From Pycnococcus provasolii (taxonomy: Eukaryota; Chlorophyta; Pseudoscourfieldiophyceae; Pseudoscourfieldiales; Pycnococcaceae), in the NCBI GenBank assembly GCA_938743325.2, contig OW568864.1:744001-808000 (forward strand): a DNA stretch of 64,000 nucleotides, given 5' to 3'. The translations under genes and the position numbers were made by a program. Shown here one piece after another: positions 1-8,412 of this stretch. Numbering within the stretch: the stretch's first letter is position 1; every line of letters begins with the position of its first letter. The notes beneath the pieces are model-generated. The model had not been told where the DNA came from. It saw only the letters and a program-made list of their open reading frames with translations, and ran no database searches.

Positions 1-720
1 GTTGCGAAAAATTGCCTTGCACTCGTGACCCTTGCGGAACTGGCGGTCGCGCTCCACCGGGTCGAGGGTTTTGAAACCGCACTGGTATCGGAAAAGGCGC
101 GTGGGACAGTCGTACCCCTTGGGAGTGGCCCGCGCCTCCGCCTTCTGGTGTTTCTTCTTCAGCTCCTCACGCGCCGCCTCGAAGTCCTTCTGCCCCATCT
201 CGTCGACAACGCTGCGCACCTTAAGCCCAAACTTACGGCTTTTCATAATCATTTCTTTCTTCAGCTCGATGCCGTCGAGCGTTTCGTAGAGCGGCTTAGC
301 GTGCGCGAGCTTGAGCAGCCTGTGCTTTTCCTCGAGATGTTTCTGCTGCTCAAGCGTCAGCGCGCCTGGCGTGAGTCCCAGACTCGCGAGCGTCTTGTCG
401 ACGGCGTTTTCGCCGAGCAGGCGTGCGATTCCCAAGGCTGCGAGCGCGGTGACGGCGAGTGCGGCAACGACGATGACGGCACGCGTGACACCTCCCGTTG
501 TCCCCGCGACACCTTCTCCTGCCCACGTGTGCGCACGTTCCCACTCCTGCTGACGCCTCGCCTCCCTTCTGACGGCTGCGTCCGCGGCGACCATGCGTGC
601 CCGTTCCGCCTTAACTTCTTCTTCACGGATCGCCGCACGAAGCTTGAAGATCTCCTGCTCTGAGACCACTCCTCCAGCTCCTGAGGCCGAGGCCTGAGCA
701 CCGTGGCCAGCCGCCGACAT
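1..720 (-). CDS. Unknown single-membrane-span protein (3' end beyond window)
   Basis: Reading leftwards from an ATG at 718-720, the frame stays open for 240 codons to the window edge, so the C-terminus is missing. The N-terminus (residues 1-25) is Ala/Gly-rich. A charged helical stretch follows (about 25-75), rich in Glu, Arg and Ala. One hydrophobic segment (AVIVVAALAVTALAALGIA) lies near residues 93-112. After it comes a Lys/Glu-rich part with a helix around LEQQKHLEEKHRLLK and a Cys-containing tail (YDCPTRLFRYQCGF). I do not recognise the family. Codon use resembles the neighbours. A TTAGGG array lies 87 bp upstream of the start. Confidence 0.7.
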   Translation of the reverse strand, partial: MSAAGHGAQASASGAGGVVSEQEIFKLRAAIREEEVKAERARMVAADAAVRREARRQQEWERAHTWAGEGVAGTTGGVTRAVIVVAALAVTALAALGIARLLGENAVDKTLASLGLTPGALTLEQQKHLEEKHRLLKLAHAKPLYETLDGIELKKEMIMKSRKFGLKVRSVVDEMGQKDFEAAREELKKKHQKAEARATPKGYDCPTRLFRYQCGFKTLDPVERDRQFRKGHECKAIFRN

Positions 721-1768
721 GGCTTCTTCGACGAGAAGTCTTCCACAGCTACCAACTACGACGAGACGGAACCTTGGCACCTGGAGAGGAGCAAACACGC
801 GGCCCCGTAACCCTAACCCTAACCCTAACCCTAACCTGTCCGCCCTGGAGGCCTCCTGTTCTCCTGTTGCATACCTTTATTAGGAGGGATATTATCGTAG
901 CGCACGCCCACCTTTTTTTTCCATAAAAAAGGCCGGCGACAAGCCTTTAGGCGTAGTTGGTAGAGAACTACGAACCCTAAAAACCACATCCTGTACCACC
1001 CTTCCACGACACGACACGAACACAACACGAACACGACACAAAACACGACACGATAGTACTACGGGTTCCAAAGACCTGTTCCAAAGCGACAAACAAAGGC
1101 AGGCAAGAAGATCCATGAACCAGGAGGGCGTGCAGCGTGCTCAATCAAGCTCATCAAAAAGACAAAAACCTAACGCATCTGCCATTGCGAGACAGCTTGA
1201 GACGTGAGATCACGTGTGGGATAAAAAAGTTCGATGCCAAACTTCCCAGATCGGGATCCCAATGGGAATACCTGTAACGAATCCAGCTTCGTTATTCGCA
1301 CAGCTGATGTCATGCGCACCAGGTGTGCGCACCAGTTGCGAGCGCCAGGCCGGCGCACCCCAAAGGGGCCAAAGGGGCGCTCCAAGAAAAGAAAAGAAAA
1401 GAAGCTTTGCCACTCGCATCTGCCGCATAGGTCTGCCGCATTGACATGGAGGTGATCGGGCGCATCGTACCAACTAAAAACTAGGAATTATTAGGCCGCC
1501 ATCCGCCATCCGGCCCAATCCGGCTGTTCTGAGAGCTGTCCGGCCATCGCATCCGGCATCGCATCGATGCGGCCGCATCAGAAGGCAATCAGACAGACAT
1601 CAATCAAGTGGTACCTCGAGGCCTGCCCTGCCCCCTAGGTGGCAAACAGCCCATGTATGTATGTATGTATGTACAGTGAAGAAGCTCCTCGGGCAGAAAA
1701 AGGCTTGTCACTGCCGCTCCTGTGCTTGCTCCTCCCGTACCTTTCCAGGAAGTACTGTAAGTCGGTTC
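721..1768. other. Divergent intergenic region
   Basis: About 1 kb between two divergent starts. Besides the TTAGGG array it holds a low-complexity ACACGA/CGAACAC stretch (about 1010-1052), a CCGGC/ATCCG-rich patch (about 1495-1560), and a short TGTA microsatellite (1653-1672). One TACTGTA heptamer lies at 1753. I see no further gene. Confidence 0.6.
807..836 (-). repeat. TTAGGG array in the 5' flank
   Basis: Four to five perfect CCCTAA units on the + strand, so TTAGGG on the coding strand of the gene that starts at 720. The array lies 87 bp from its ATG. It is too short and too internal to be a chromosome end. Confidence 0.9.
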
Positions 1769-4700
1769 ATGGCGACACCCGTGAACTCTCTGGGGGGTCT
1801 CGGCGGCGTGGCGAAGGAGCTCTTCCTGCCAGGAAGCATGCCACCTCCAAAGTCGTCGTCGAGAGCTCGCGATGAAACTTCTGCGGCCGAAGAAAATACG
1901 TCAGCGGACGCTCGGGAGTCTTCAAGCAAGGGACCGGTCGCAGCCTTCTTCGTCCTGGCGCTCGCTACCACACTGCTGATCGCCGCTCTCGTTACCAGCC
2001 TACTTCACACGACTGGACTCGTCGCGGAAAATACGCAGCTTAAGACGCACCTCACTTACGCGAAAAATAAACTTCGACGAGATGCGGCCACCTTGAAGAA
2101 GGCTACGACCTGGAAGCGGCCAAACACCACGCTAGGATTCAGCGAGGAGGTTTGCCAGGCGCAGTGTGGAGCTCCGGGTACGGCCCCGGACAGCGACGGC
2201 GACGGCGTGCCTGACCACCTGGACGACGACGACGACAACGACGGTATCCCGGACAGCGAGGACAACGACGACGACGGCGACGGCATACCCGACTCCGAGG
2301 AGGCGGTCGACAGTGACGGCGACGGTATCCCGGATAGCGAGGACGACGACGACGACAACGACGGTATCCCGGACAGCGAGGACAACGACGACGACGGCGA
2401 CGGCATACCCGACTCCGAGGAGGCGGTCGACAGTGACGGCGACGGTATCCCGGATAGCGAGGACGACGACGACGACAACGACGGTATCCCGGACAGCGAG
2501 GACAACGACGACGACGGCGACGGCATACCCGACTCCGAGGAGGCGGTCGACAGTGACGGCGACGGCGTGCCTGACCACCTGGACGACGACGACGACAACG
2601 ACGGTATCCCGGACAGCGAGGACAACGACGACGACGGCGACGGCATACCCGACTCCGAGGAGGCGGTCGACAGTGACGGCGACGGCGTGCCTGACCACCT
2701 GGACGACGACGACGACAACGACGGTATCCCGGACAGCGAGGACAACGACGACGACGGCGACGGCATACCCGACTCCGAGGAGGCGGTCGACAGTGACGGC
2801 GACGGTATCCCGGATAGCGAGGACGACGACGACGACAACGACGGTATCCCGGACAGCGAGGACAACGACGACGACGGCGACGGCATCCCCGACGATCAGG
2901 AGATTGACGAGACGGATACCGACGGCGATGGCGTCCCAGACTTTCTTGACGACGACGACGACAACGATGGTATCCCTGACTCGGAAGACGATGACGACGA
3001 CGGAGACGGCATTTCAGACAAGGATGAAGAAGGCGCAGGCGGTGAAGAGGAAGAAGAAGACGAAGTCTTTACGCCAATTCGCGTCCTAGTGTTGCTCGGC
3101 TTATCTGGCCTGTGCTACTTCTCGCACTACGTGTACAACAAGATCGACGAGCTTCCTCCATATTTGCACCGCCGTGCTGAGAGCGTTGTGGGCACTACGC
3201 CATATCCTCTGAGCAAGCAGATTGCCTACAACATCGACTGCTGGTTTTCTAGCAATCCGTACGCCAAGGTGCTAGCGCTGCTTTACGTTTCCATAGCGCT
3301 AATCGTCGGTGGTGCAGGTTTCATGTTTGCTGTAAGCGCAGCGCCGTTTGGCGATGCGATATGGGAGGCGCTTGCAGGCGTTGGGATTGACTGGACATTT
3401 GCGGGTGAGACCGAAAACGACTGGATGAACATTTCTGGCTTCAGCACGCGCGTCGTTGCGATTATGACGAGTCTTGGTGGCATGTTCATCACAGCCTTGC
3501 TCCTTGGAATCGTCGGCGATGCCATCGCCGAATATATCGACGATCTGAAGAAGGGCAAGAGCGATGTACTCGAGGGTGGTCACACACTGATCCTTGGCTG
3601 GAGCGACAAGCTCCTGCCGATCCTTGATCAGGTCTCGCAGGCAAACGAGTCAGACGGTGGCGGTTGCATTGTAGTGCTTGCCGACAAGGACAAGGAAGAG
3701 CAGGAAGGAATTATCGACGATTTCGGGTACGACGATCGTGGCACGCGCGTCATTTGCCGCCAGGGCAATCCCCTACTCGTGAATGATTTGCGCAAGGTGT
3801 CTGCGTCGAAGGCAAAGGCCATCGTTGTGCTGGCTGATGAATCGGCCTCGCCGGATGAGGCTGATGCGCGTTGCCTGCGCATGGTGCTGTCGCTAATTGG
3901 TTTGCGTGACCACAAGAACGAAGATGGCGAGCGCGAGGGTCTAGAGGGCCACATTGTGGTGGAGATGATGGACATGGACAACCAACCACTCGTGAAAATG
4001 GTCGGACAGGATGATGTTGAGACGCTCGTTGCGCACGACGTCATCGGCCGGTTGATGATCCAGTGCGCGCGCCAGCCTGGATTGGCCGCTGTTTGGAATG
4101 CTCTTCTCGGTTTCGAAGGGTGCGAGTTCTACTGCAAGGAATGGGAAGGTTTGCACGGCAAGCCGTTCGGCGAGGCGCTCCTGTCCTTCCCGAATGCCCT
4201 ACCGATAGGATATAAATGCGGCATCACCGGATCTTGCTTCCTGAACCCGAAAGACGACTACGTCTTACAAGTTGGCGACGAACTTATCGTCATTGCGGAG
4301 GATGACGATAGCTACGAGCTTGAAGATATAGCCCAATGCAAGCAGAGTCTCGGTCTACCCCCAAAGAAGGGAGATCGGCAGAAGGAAACCGTCCTTTTCT
4401 GCGGATGGAGACGCGACATGGACGACCTGGTACAAGTGCTTGACGAGCTCGTTCTCGAGGGCTCCGAGCTGTACATTCTCTGCGAGCTGCCTGAGGCAGA
4501 TCGCGAGGAACGTTTCGCCGAGTCGCGTGAGACGCGCAAGAAACCACCGAATCTAACGAATCTCAAAGTCATTCACGTCGAAGGAGACTTGTGCAGCCGA
4601 CGTGTGATTGAAAGTTTGCCACTGGCAGAGTTTAACTCCATCGTCATCCTGGCAGATGAGGAATCCTCATCTGACATCACTGACAAGGACAGCCGAGCAC

Positions 4701-5239
4701 TGGCCACACTTCTTCTGATCCGTAACATTCAGACTGAGATGCTCAAGGAATCTGGATCGCGTTCACCGCCGATGCGTACCGAATCTGGCACTATCATTCC
4801 GGCACGCCGTAAGAGCGTATGGGCGGAGGAAATGCGCAACATGACGAAGGAGTGTGTTGTTATCAGCGAGATCTTGGACAGCCGCACGCGCCAGTTGATA
4901 CAGGAGACGGGCATTTCCGACTATGTGCTGTCGAATGAGCTCGTATCGATGGCTCTCGCCATGGTGTCAGAGAATAAATCTGTCAACACCATCTTGAATG
5001 AGATGTTCCAGGAAGAGGGCAGTGAGCTCTACCTGCGACCTGCATCGCTGTACATGCACGAAAACGAAGAGGCATCTTTCTTCGACGTCATGGCGCGCGC
5101 CCGGGAACGCGAAAATCCTGAAATCATCATCGGCTATCAACTGGAGGGCGAAGAAGTCGTGCTGAACCCCGAGGAAAAGACCGAGCCACGCATATGGACG
5201 TCTGGAGACTTCCTCGTGGTGCTTGCAGAGGACGAGTGA
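1769..5239 (+). CDS. CASTOR/POLLUX-type ion channel with TSP3-like calcium repeats
   Basis: 1156 residues from the ATG at 1769. An upstream ATG at 1661 adds 36 poorly ordered residues and is less likely. Order: a disordered leader; TM1 (about 55-80); about 285 residues of D/G-rich repeats of the DSDGDGIPDSED type (about 141-425), which match thrombospondin type-3 calcium loops; TM2 (about 437-460); TM3 (about 500-527); a pore helix with WTFAGETENDW; TM4 (about 570-590); then two RCK-like halves. The stretches KGKSDVLEGGHTLILGWSDK and VVEMMDMDNQPLVKMVGQ with AHDVIGRLMIQCARQPGL are characteristic of the plant CASTOR/POLLUX/SYM8 family. In plants these channels act at the nuclear envelope in calcium signalling. 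If the topology is conserved, the repeats face the lumen, where they could bind Ca2+ (inference). Family assignment is firm; localisation is not. Confidence 0.9.
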   Translation: MATPVNSLGGLGGVAKELFLPGSMPPPKSSSRARDETSAAEENTSADARESSSKGPVAAFFVLALATTLLIAALVTSLLHTTGLVAENTQLKTHLTYAKNKLRRDAATLKKATTWKRPNTTLGFSEEVCQAQCGAPGTAPDSDGDGVPDHLDDDDDNDGIPDSEDNDDDGDGIPDSEEAVDSDGDGIPDSEDDDDDNDGIPDSEDNDDDGDGIPDSEEAVDSDGDGIPDSEDDDDDNDGIPDSEDNDDDGDGIPDSEEAVDSDGDGVPDHLDDDDDNDGIPDSEDNDDDGDGIPDSEEAVDSDGDGVPDHLDDDDDNDGIPDSEDNDDDGDGIPDSEEAVDSDGDGIPDSEDDDDDNDGIPDSEDNDDDGDGIPDDQEIDETDTDGDGVPDFLDDDDDNDGIPDSEDDDDDGDGISDKDEEGAGGEEEEEDEVFTPIRVLVLLGLSGLCYFSHYVYNKIDELPPYLHRRAESVVGTTPYPLSKQIAYNIDCWFSSNPYAKVLALLYVSIALIVGGAGFMFAVSAAPFGDAIWEALAGVGIDWTFAGETENDWMNISGFSTRVVAIMTSLGGMFITALLLGIVGDAIAEYIDDLKKGKSDVLEGGHTLILGWSDKLLPILDQVSQANESDGGGCIVVLADKDKEEQEGIIDDFGYDDRGTRVICRQGNPLLVNDLRKVSASKAKAIVVLADESASPDEADARCLRMVLSLIGLRDHKNEDGEREGLEGHIVVEMMDMDNQPLVKMVGQDDVETLVAHDVIGRLMIQCARQPGLAAVWNALLGFEGCEFYCKEWEGLHGKPFGEALLSFPNALPIGYKCGITGSCFLNPKDDYVLQVGDELIVIAEDDDSYELEDIAQCKQSLGLPPKKGDRQKETVLFCGWRRDMDDLVQVLDELVLEGSELYILCELPEADREERFAESRETRKKPPNLTNLKVIHVEGDLCSRRVIESLPLAEFNSIVILADEESSSDITDKDSRALATLLLIRNIQTEMLKESGSRSPPMRTESGTIIPARRKSVWAEEMRNMTKECVVISEILDSRTRQLIQETGISDYVLSNELVSMALAMVSENKSVNTILNEMFQEEGSELYLRPASLYMHENEEASFFDVMARARERENPEIIIGYQLEGEEVVLNPEEKTEPRIWTSGDFLVVLAEDE
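2191..2910 (+). repeat. Six 120-bp in-frame tandem repeats
   Basis: Six consecutive 120-bp units encode 40-residue blocks of Asp-rich calcium loops in the channel gene. Two versions of the first half exist, GVPDHLDDDD (A) and GIPDSEDDDD (B), in the order A-B-B-A-A-B. Outside that switch the copies appear almost identical in DNA, including third positions. A more diverged seventh block follows to about 3050. Confidence 0.95.
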
Positions 5240-5330
5240 GAAATGGGATGGGTTTGGTGGACTTTCTCGTCAAAGGGGAGGGTTTGTTGAATTAAGATTA
5301 AGCCCAAATGGATTATGATCTACAAGGGCA

Positions 5331-5337
5331 ACACACG

Positions 5338-5394
<57 letters not shown>

Positions 5395-5417
5395 CTCCAC
5401 ACTTTCTCACTCAAACT

Positions 5418-5451
<34 letters not shown>

Positions 5452-5452
5452 T
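5331..5452. repeat. CA microsatellite
   Basis: Two blocks of (CA)n separated by about 40 bp, in the gap between convergent genes that end at 5239 and 5497. Confidence 0.95.
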
Positions 5453-5496
5453 CAACACACCCCTCTGAAAACGCTTTCCGCACACTGCCATCGCCA

Positions 5497-7605
5497 CTAG
5501 AACATTGCAAAGATTCCAACAATGTTGTTGATCACAATCTCGAGACGATCCGCGGCAGTCATTCCACCCTCCTTCCCGACAAGGACAGGAACTTGCACGA
5601 AGTTCTTGGCGGTAAGTTCGAAATTAGCGAAAGCTTTCTCCGCAGATCGTAGGCCAGTGATCGATGAGTGTCCAAGTCCGCTGTCCTTGCACACCGTTTG
5701 GTAAAGTTTCCAAGTCCTAGGTAAGGCGTACCCGTCGAGTGTAACTGTCAGTGCCATGACTTTCATGCACAGCTTCTTCTCCTCGTCTGATAGTTTCTGC
5801 ATACGAGACGCGCATGCGTCCATATCCTCCCATCTCAGGCCGTCCTCTGGCTCCTCAGAAAGCGGGCATTTCGGGTTCGAGAGACGTCCACGAATGTACT
5901 TCAACAGAATTTCTAGGTTTGGATGCACAGTCTGCTTACTCACCAACACGAGCGCTGCCACGCGGAAGAGACTATTGCGAAGGTTGGTGCTGAGCGAGGC
6001 TTTTGTTGGGTTTTCGTACTTGAATCGCCCTAGCAGATCCTCGAAGATTCCAGGCGCGCACTTAACGCCCTGTACTGAGGCCATGATGTCTTTCGATGTG
6101 CGGAAGCCAATAACGAAGTTCATGAAGGCGCAAACGGGAATAGCAACGAAAGGTGCGGCACCACGAAGAACGGACCTGAATACCACTCGCTTGAAAAAAA
6201 TGCGAAGTATGAAGTTAGTAACGCCCGTCTTGCCCATGTATGCCAAGGTAAGCATCGCTTTCACAATCTTGTTTGTGTCGTAGTACGGGTCAATGCCTAG
6301 CACTGGGTTGACGGGATGCGGGAGTTCAAGGGCGCCTCTTGTAAGTCCGCTCGCGACAAAGGTGCGCTGCGCGTCTGCGGGGTACAGCTTCAGGCCGACC
6401 GCATCTGCCATTTTGAGGGCGGTTCGCAGCAGCGTGTAGTACATGTAGCACACCTCGAGTGCCGAGCTCACGAGGAGGGGGAGCACGAGGATGAGGTGGT
6501 AATACCAGAAGTCGTTCGTCTCCGTCTCCTCGTTCTTGTACTCCGGTTCGCCGTAAAAGTGAATTGCAAGGTACTCCGCCACCGCGCAGATACCGGCGCC
6601 CACGGCTCCCGCAGCCGTACATCCGAAGATGGCCCAGAAGCGCAGCTTCTTGACAGTGGTGCGTTCGTCATCGCTGGGAACGAACGAGTCCTCGTGCTCC
6701 GATAAAGCTACGTCCTTCGTGCCCTTCATGCTCTTCTGACTTTGGAAGATGCCCTTGGGCTTCGGGGCCTCCACCTCTTCGTCCATCTCCACTTTGACCT
6801 CGTCTTCTTTCACGGAGGTTTCTGAGTTTTGTGAATCTTCCATCTCCATGATCGATTTAAGTCTCATCTTGTGCGCCTTCACCGCGTGGTCAGCGCCCTT
6901 CTCAACTTGGCCCAGCTGCTGCTCTTTCTTCGAATCCTTTCTCAGCTTCTGGCGCTCCCGGTATTCATAAAGAGCCTTGAGCATTTCATACGCCATACGC
7001 TCCATGACGGAAAGTGTTTTGATTCGGTTTTCGCTGTCAATCTCGCTGATGTCGCTCTCGGCAAGGAAGGTTGGCATCGTCGCTATTTCGTCGATGGTGA
7101 TTTTGAGTGTTGCGGCCTTCTTAAACTTGCCTTTTCCGGCCTCCAACTGGTGCATAGCAGAAAGGAACTCGGCGAAGTTCACGTCACCTCCTCCGTCTGC
7201 GTCAAATCCTGTCCACATCTCTTCCAAGTCTTCCTCAGGCACGTTGTGCCCAAGCTTGACGAAGAGCGCCTTAAACTCAGGCTTGTCGATCGTACCGTCG
7301 TTACTTCTGTCGATGTTATTGAACGCACGCACTGCCTCGGTCGCGTGGTTCAGCTTCTCGATGGACAGGATCCCGTCTTGAAACAACGTTTCGAACTGCG
7401 CGCGACTCACTTCCGAGGACGGCCTCTCCGAGGCGTCGTCGTGCTGCTCTGTAAGTGCGTCCCACACCATCTTAACCGTATCAACGTCCAGCTTTGCAGC
7501 TTTGGCCGGCGTACCTGTGTCGGCTGTGTCGTTGGCCATCAGGAGCGCATCAAAGAGCTCTTCAGAGTTCGTGAGCGCCTCATCGGCATCGGCAAACTCC
7601 GCCAT
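5497..7605 (-). CDS. EF-hand multi-pass membrane protein
   Basis: 702 residues from the ATG at 7603-7605. Upstream codons are open but look like leader sequence. Two EF-hands lie near residues 95-110 (loop DRSNDGTIDKPE, all ligand positions present) and 130-145 (DADGGGDVNFAE). A charged Lys/Glu-rich linker follows. Hydrophobic segments come next: FWAIFGCTAAGAVGAGICAV, then WYYHLILVLPLLVSSALEV, and further weak ones around FVAIPVCAFMNFVIGF. The C-terminal third is mixed helical and ends VINNIVGIFAMF. A calcium-responsive membrane protein is a fair reading; I do not recognise the membrane domain and assign no transport function. Confidence 0.8.
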   Translation of the reverse strand: MAEFADADEALTNSEELFDALLMANDTADTGTPAKAAKLDVDTVKMVWDALTEQHDDASERPSSEVSRAQFETLFQDGILSIEKLNHATEAVRAFNNIDRSNDGTIDKPEFKALFVKLGHNVPEEDLEEMWTGFDADGGGDVNFAEFLSAMHQLEAGKGKFKKAATLKITIDEIATMPTFLAESDISEIDSENRIKTLSVMERMAYEMLKALYEYRERQKLRKDSKKEQQLGQVEKGADHAVKAHKMRLKSIMEMEDSQNSETSVKEDEVKVEMDEEVEAPKPKGIFQSQKSMKGTKDVALSEHEDSFVPSDDERTTVKKLRFWAIFGCTAAGAVGAGICAVAEYLAIHFYGEPEYKNEETETNDFWYYHLILVLPLLVSSALEVCYMYYTLLRTALKMADAVGLKLYPADAQRTFVASGLTRGALELPHPVNPVLGIDPYYDTNKIVKAMLTLAYMGKTGVTNFILRIFFKRVVFRSVLRGAAPFVAIPVCAFMNFVIGFRTSKDIMASVQGVKCAPGIFEDLLGRFKYENPTKASLSTNLRNSLFRVAALVLVSKQTVHPNLEILLKYIRGRLSNPKCPLSEEPEDGLRWEDMDACASRMQKLSDEEKKLCMKVMALTVTLDGYALPRTWKLYQTVCKDSGLGHSSITGLRSAEKAFANFELTAKNFVQVPVLVGKEGGMTAADRLEIVINNIVGIFAMF

Positions 7606-7908
7606 TTCTGCAGTCCGACTTGACTTGACTGAGAGTGTCCCGGAGCGGCCGAGCAAGTCGTCTGCCGAAGCGGGTAGGGAACTCACTACCCGGGTACCGG
7701 GTACTGAGACCTGAAAAATAAAAATCCGAATAATGAAAATGCAAATGAATAAGGGGTTGTTTTTTGGATGACAGCGATTGCTCATACTGGCAAGCTTTCT
7801 TCACACGCAGAGCTTTTTGACCAGTTTTTCCTACCTTTTTACCAGATTTCTCTGTGTAACCAAAACTAGCCGTTCAGACCACCTCTCTTCGAGACACGTA
7901 AAGTTTAC

Positions 7909-7937
7909 TGTATCGTGTCGACGCACGACACGATACA
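7909..7937. other. Perfect 12-bp inverted repeat
   Basis: Arms TGTATCGTGTCG and CGACACGATACA are separated by 5 bases, about 305 bp upstream of the EF-hand gene. The ten bases CGACACGATA also occur near 1044. Function unknown; it could be a regulator site or a hairpin in a transcript. Confidence 0.8.
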
Positions 7938-8164
7938 TGTATCATACACGGCGAGACGACACCTGAATGGCGGCGGACCTATCGTAAACTAACATTTACC
8001 ACTATGTAAGGTCAAGAAAGGTCGGAAGATTTACATACTGGACCAGTAGGGTACTGTATGATGCCATCATGCTCCTGGCTCATGGGGGGAACACCAAGTA
8101 TTCAAGGAACTGGTGGTGGTGGTACAACATAGGTACAACGTACAGCCAAGGAGAGGAAGAACAA

Positions 8165-8196
8165 GGTTAGGGTTAGGGCTACGGGTAGGGCTAGGG
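8165..8196 (+). repeat. Degenerate TTAGGG array
   Basis: GGTTAGGGTTAGGG followed by variants CTACGGG, TAGGG and CTAGGG on the + strand. This orientation is opposite to the nearest downstream gene (5497-7605, minus), making it one of the exceptions to the usual orientation. Confidence 0.8.
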
Positions 8197-8412
8197 CACC
8201 TTGCTCTCTCTCCCTCTCCTCTCTTCTTGCATCTTCTTGTCCACCTCTCGTACCTTACAGGAATTACCTACACTGCAAGCGGTCGGCGTAACCGGCAACG
8301 CCGCAACGGGCAGCAACGGCGACGAGGCGCAACGTGATGAAAACAATTCAAAAAAAAATCGCATAGAAACTACAATTACATCAGAACTCTGAGGATGGGA
8401 ACGCGCCAAAAT

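Larger units (their letters stand above)
7606..8412. other. Intergenic region
   Basis: About 800 bp upstream of the EF-hand gene and downstream of the ABC1 kinase. It holds the 12-bp inverted repeat at 7909, TACTGTA at 7906 and 8052, and a degenerate TTAGGG/TAGGGC array at 8165-8196. No gene seen. Confidence 0.6.

Noticed and set aside
25-663. Plus-strand open frame of about 210 codons at the left edge
   Set aside because: It starts with GTG and lies antisense to the minus-strand frame open over 1-720, which has a clean ATG and a membrane span.
807-836. CCCTAA repeats as a chromosome end
   Set aside because: Only about 30 bp, with genes on both sides, and nine similar arrays occur elsewhere in the window.
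1661-1768. 36-residue N-terminal extension of the channel starting in a TGTA microsatellite
   Set aside because: Low-complexity start (ATGTATGTATGT) and Cys/Arg-rich sequence with no family match; the ATG at 1769 is more likely.
2056-3089. Long open frames on both strands across the calcium-repeat region (Ser- or Thr/Arg-rich products)
   Set aside because: They are reflections of the repetitive GAC/GGC codons of the channel gene; only that frame has recognisable domains on both sides.
7605-7785. N-terminal extension of the EF-hand protein with a hydrophobic start
   Set aside because: The extra 60 residues come from AT-rich spacer; the ATG at 7605 opens the coding-like sequence.
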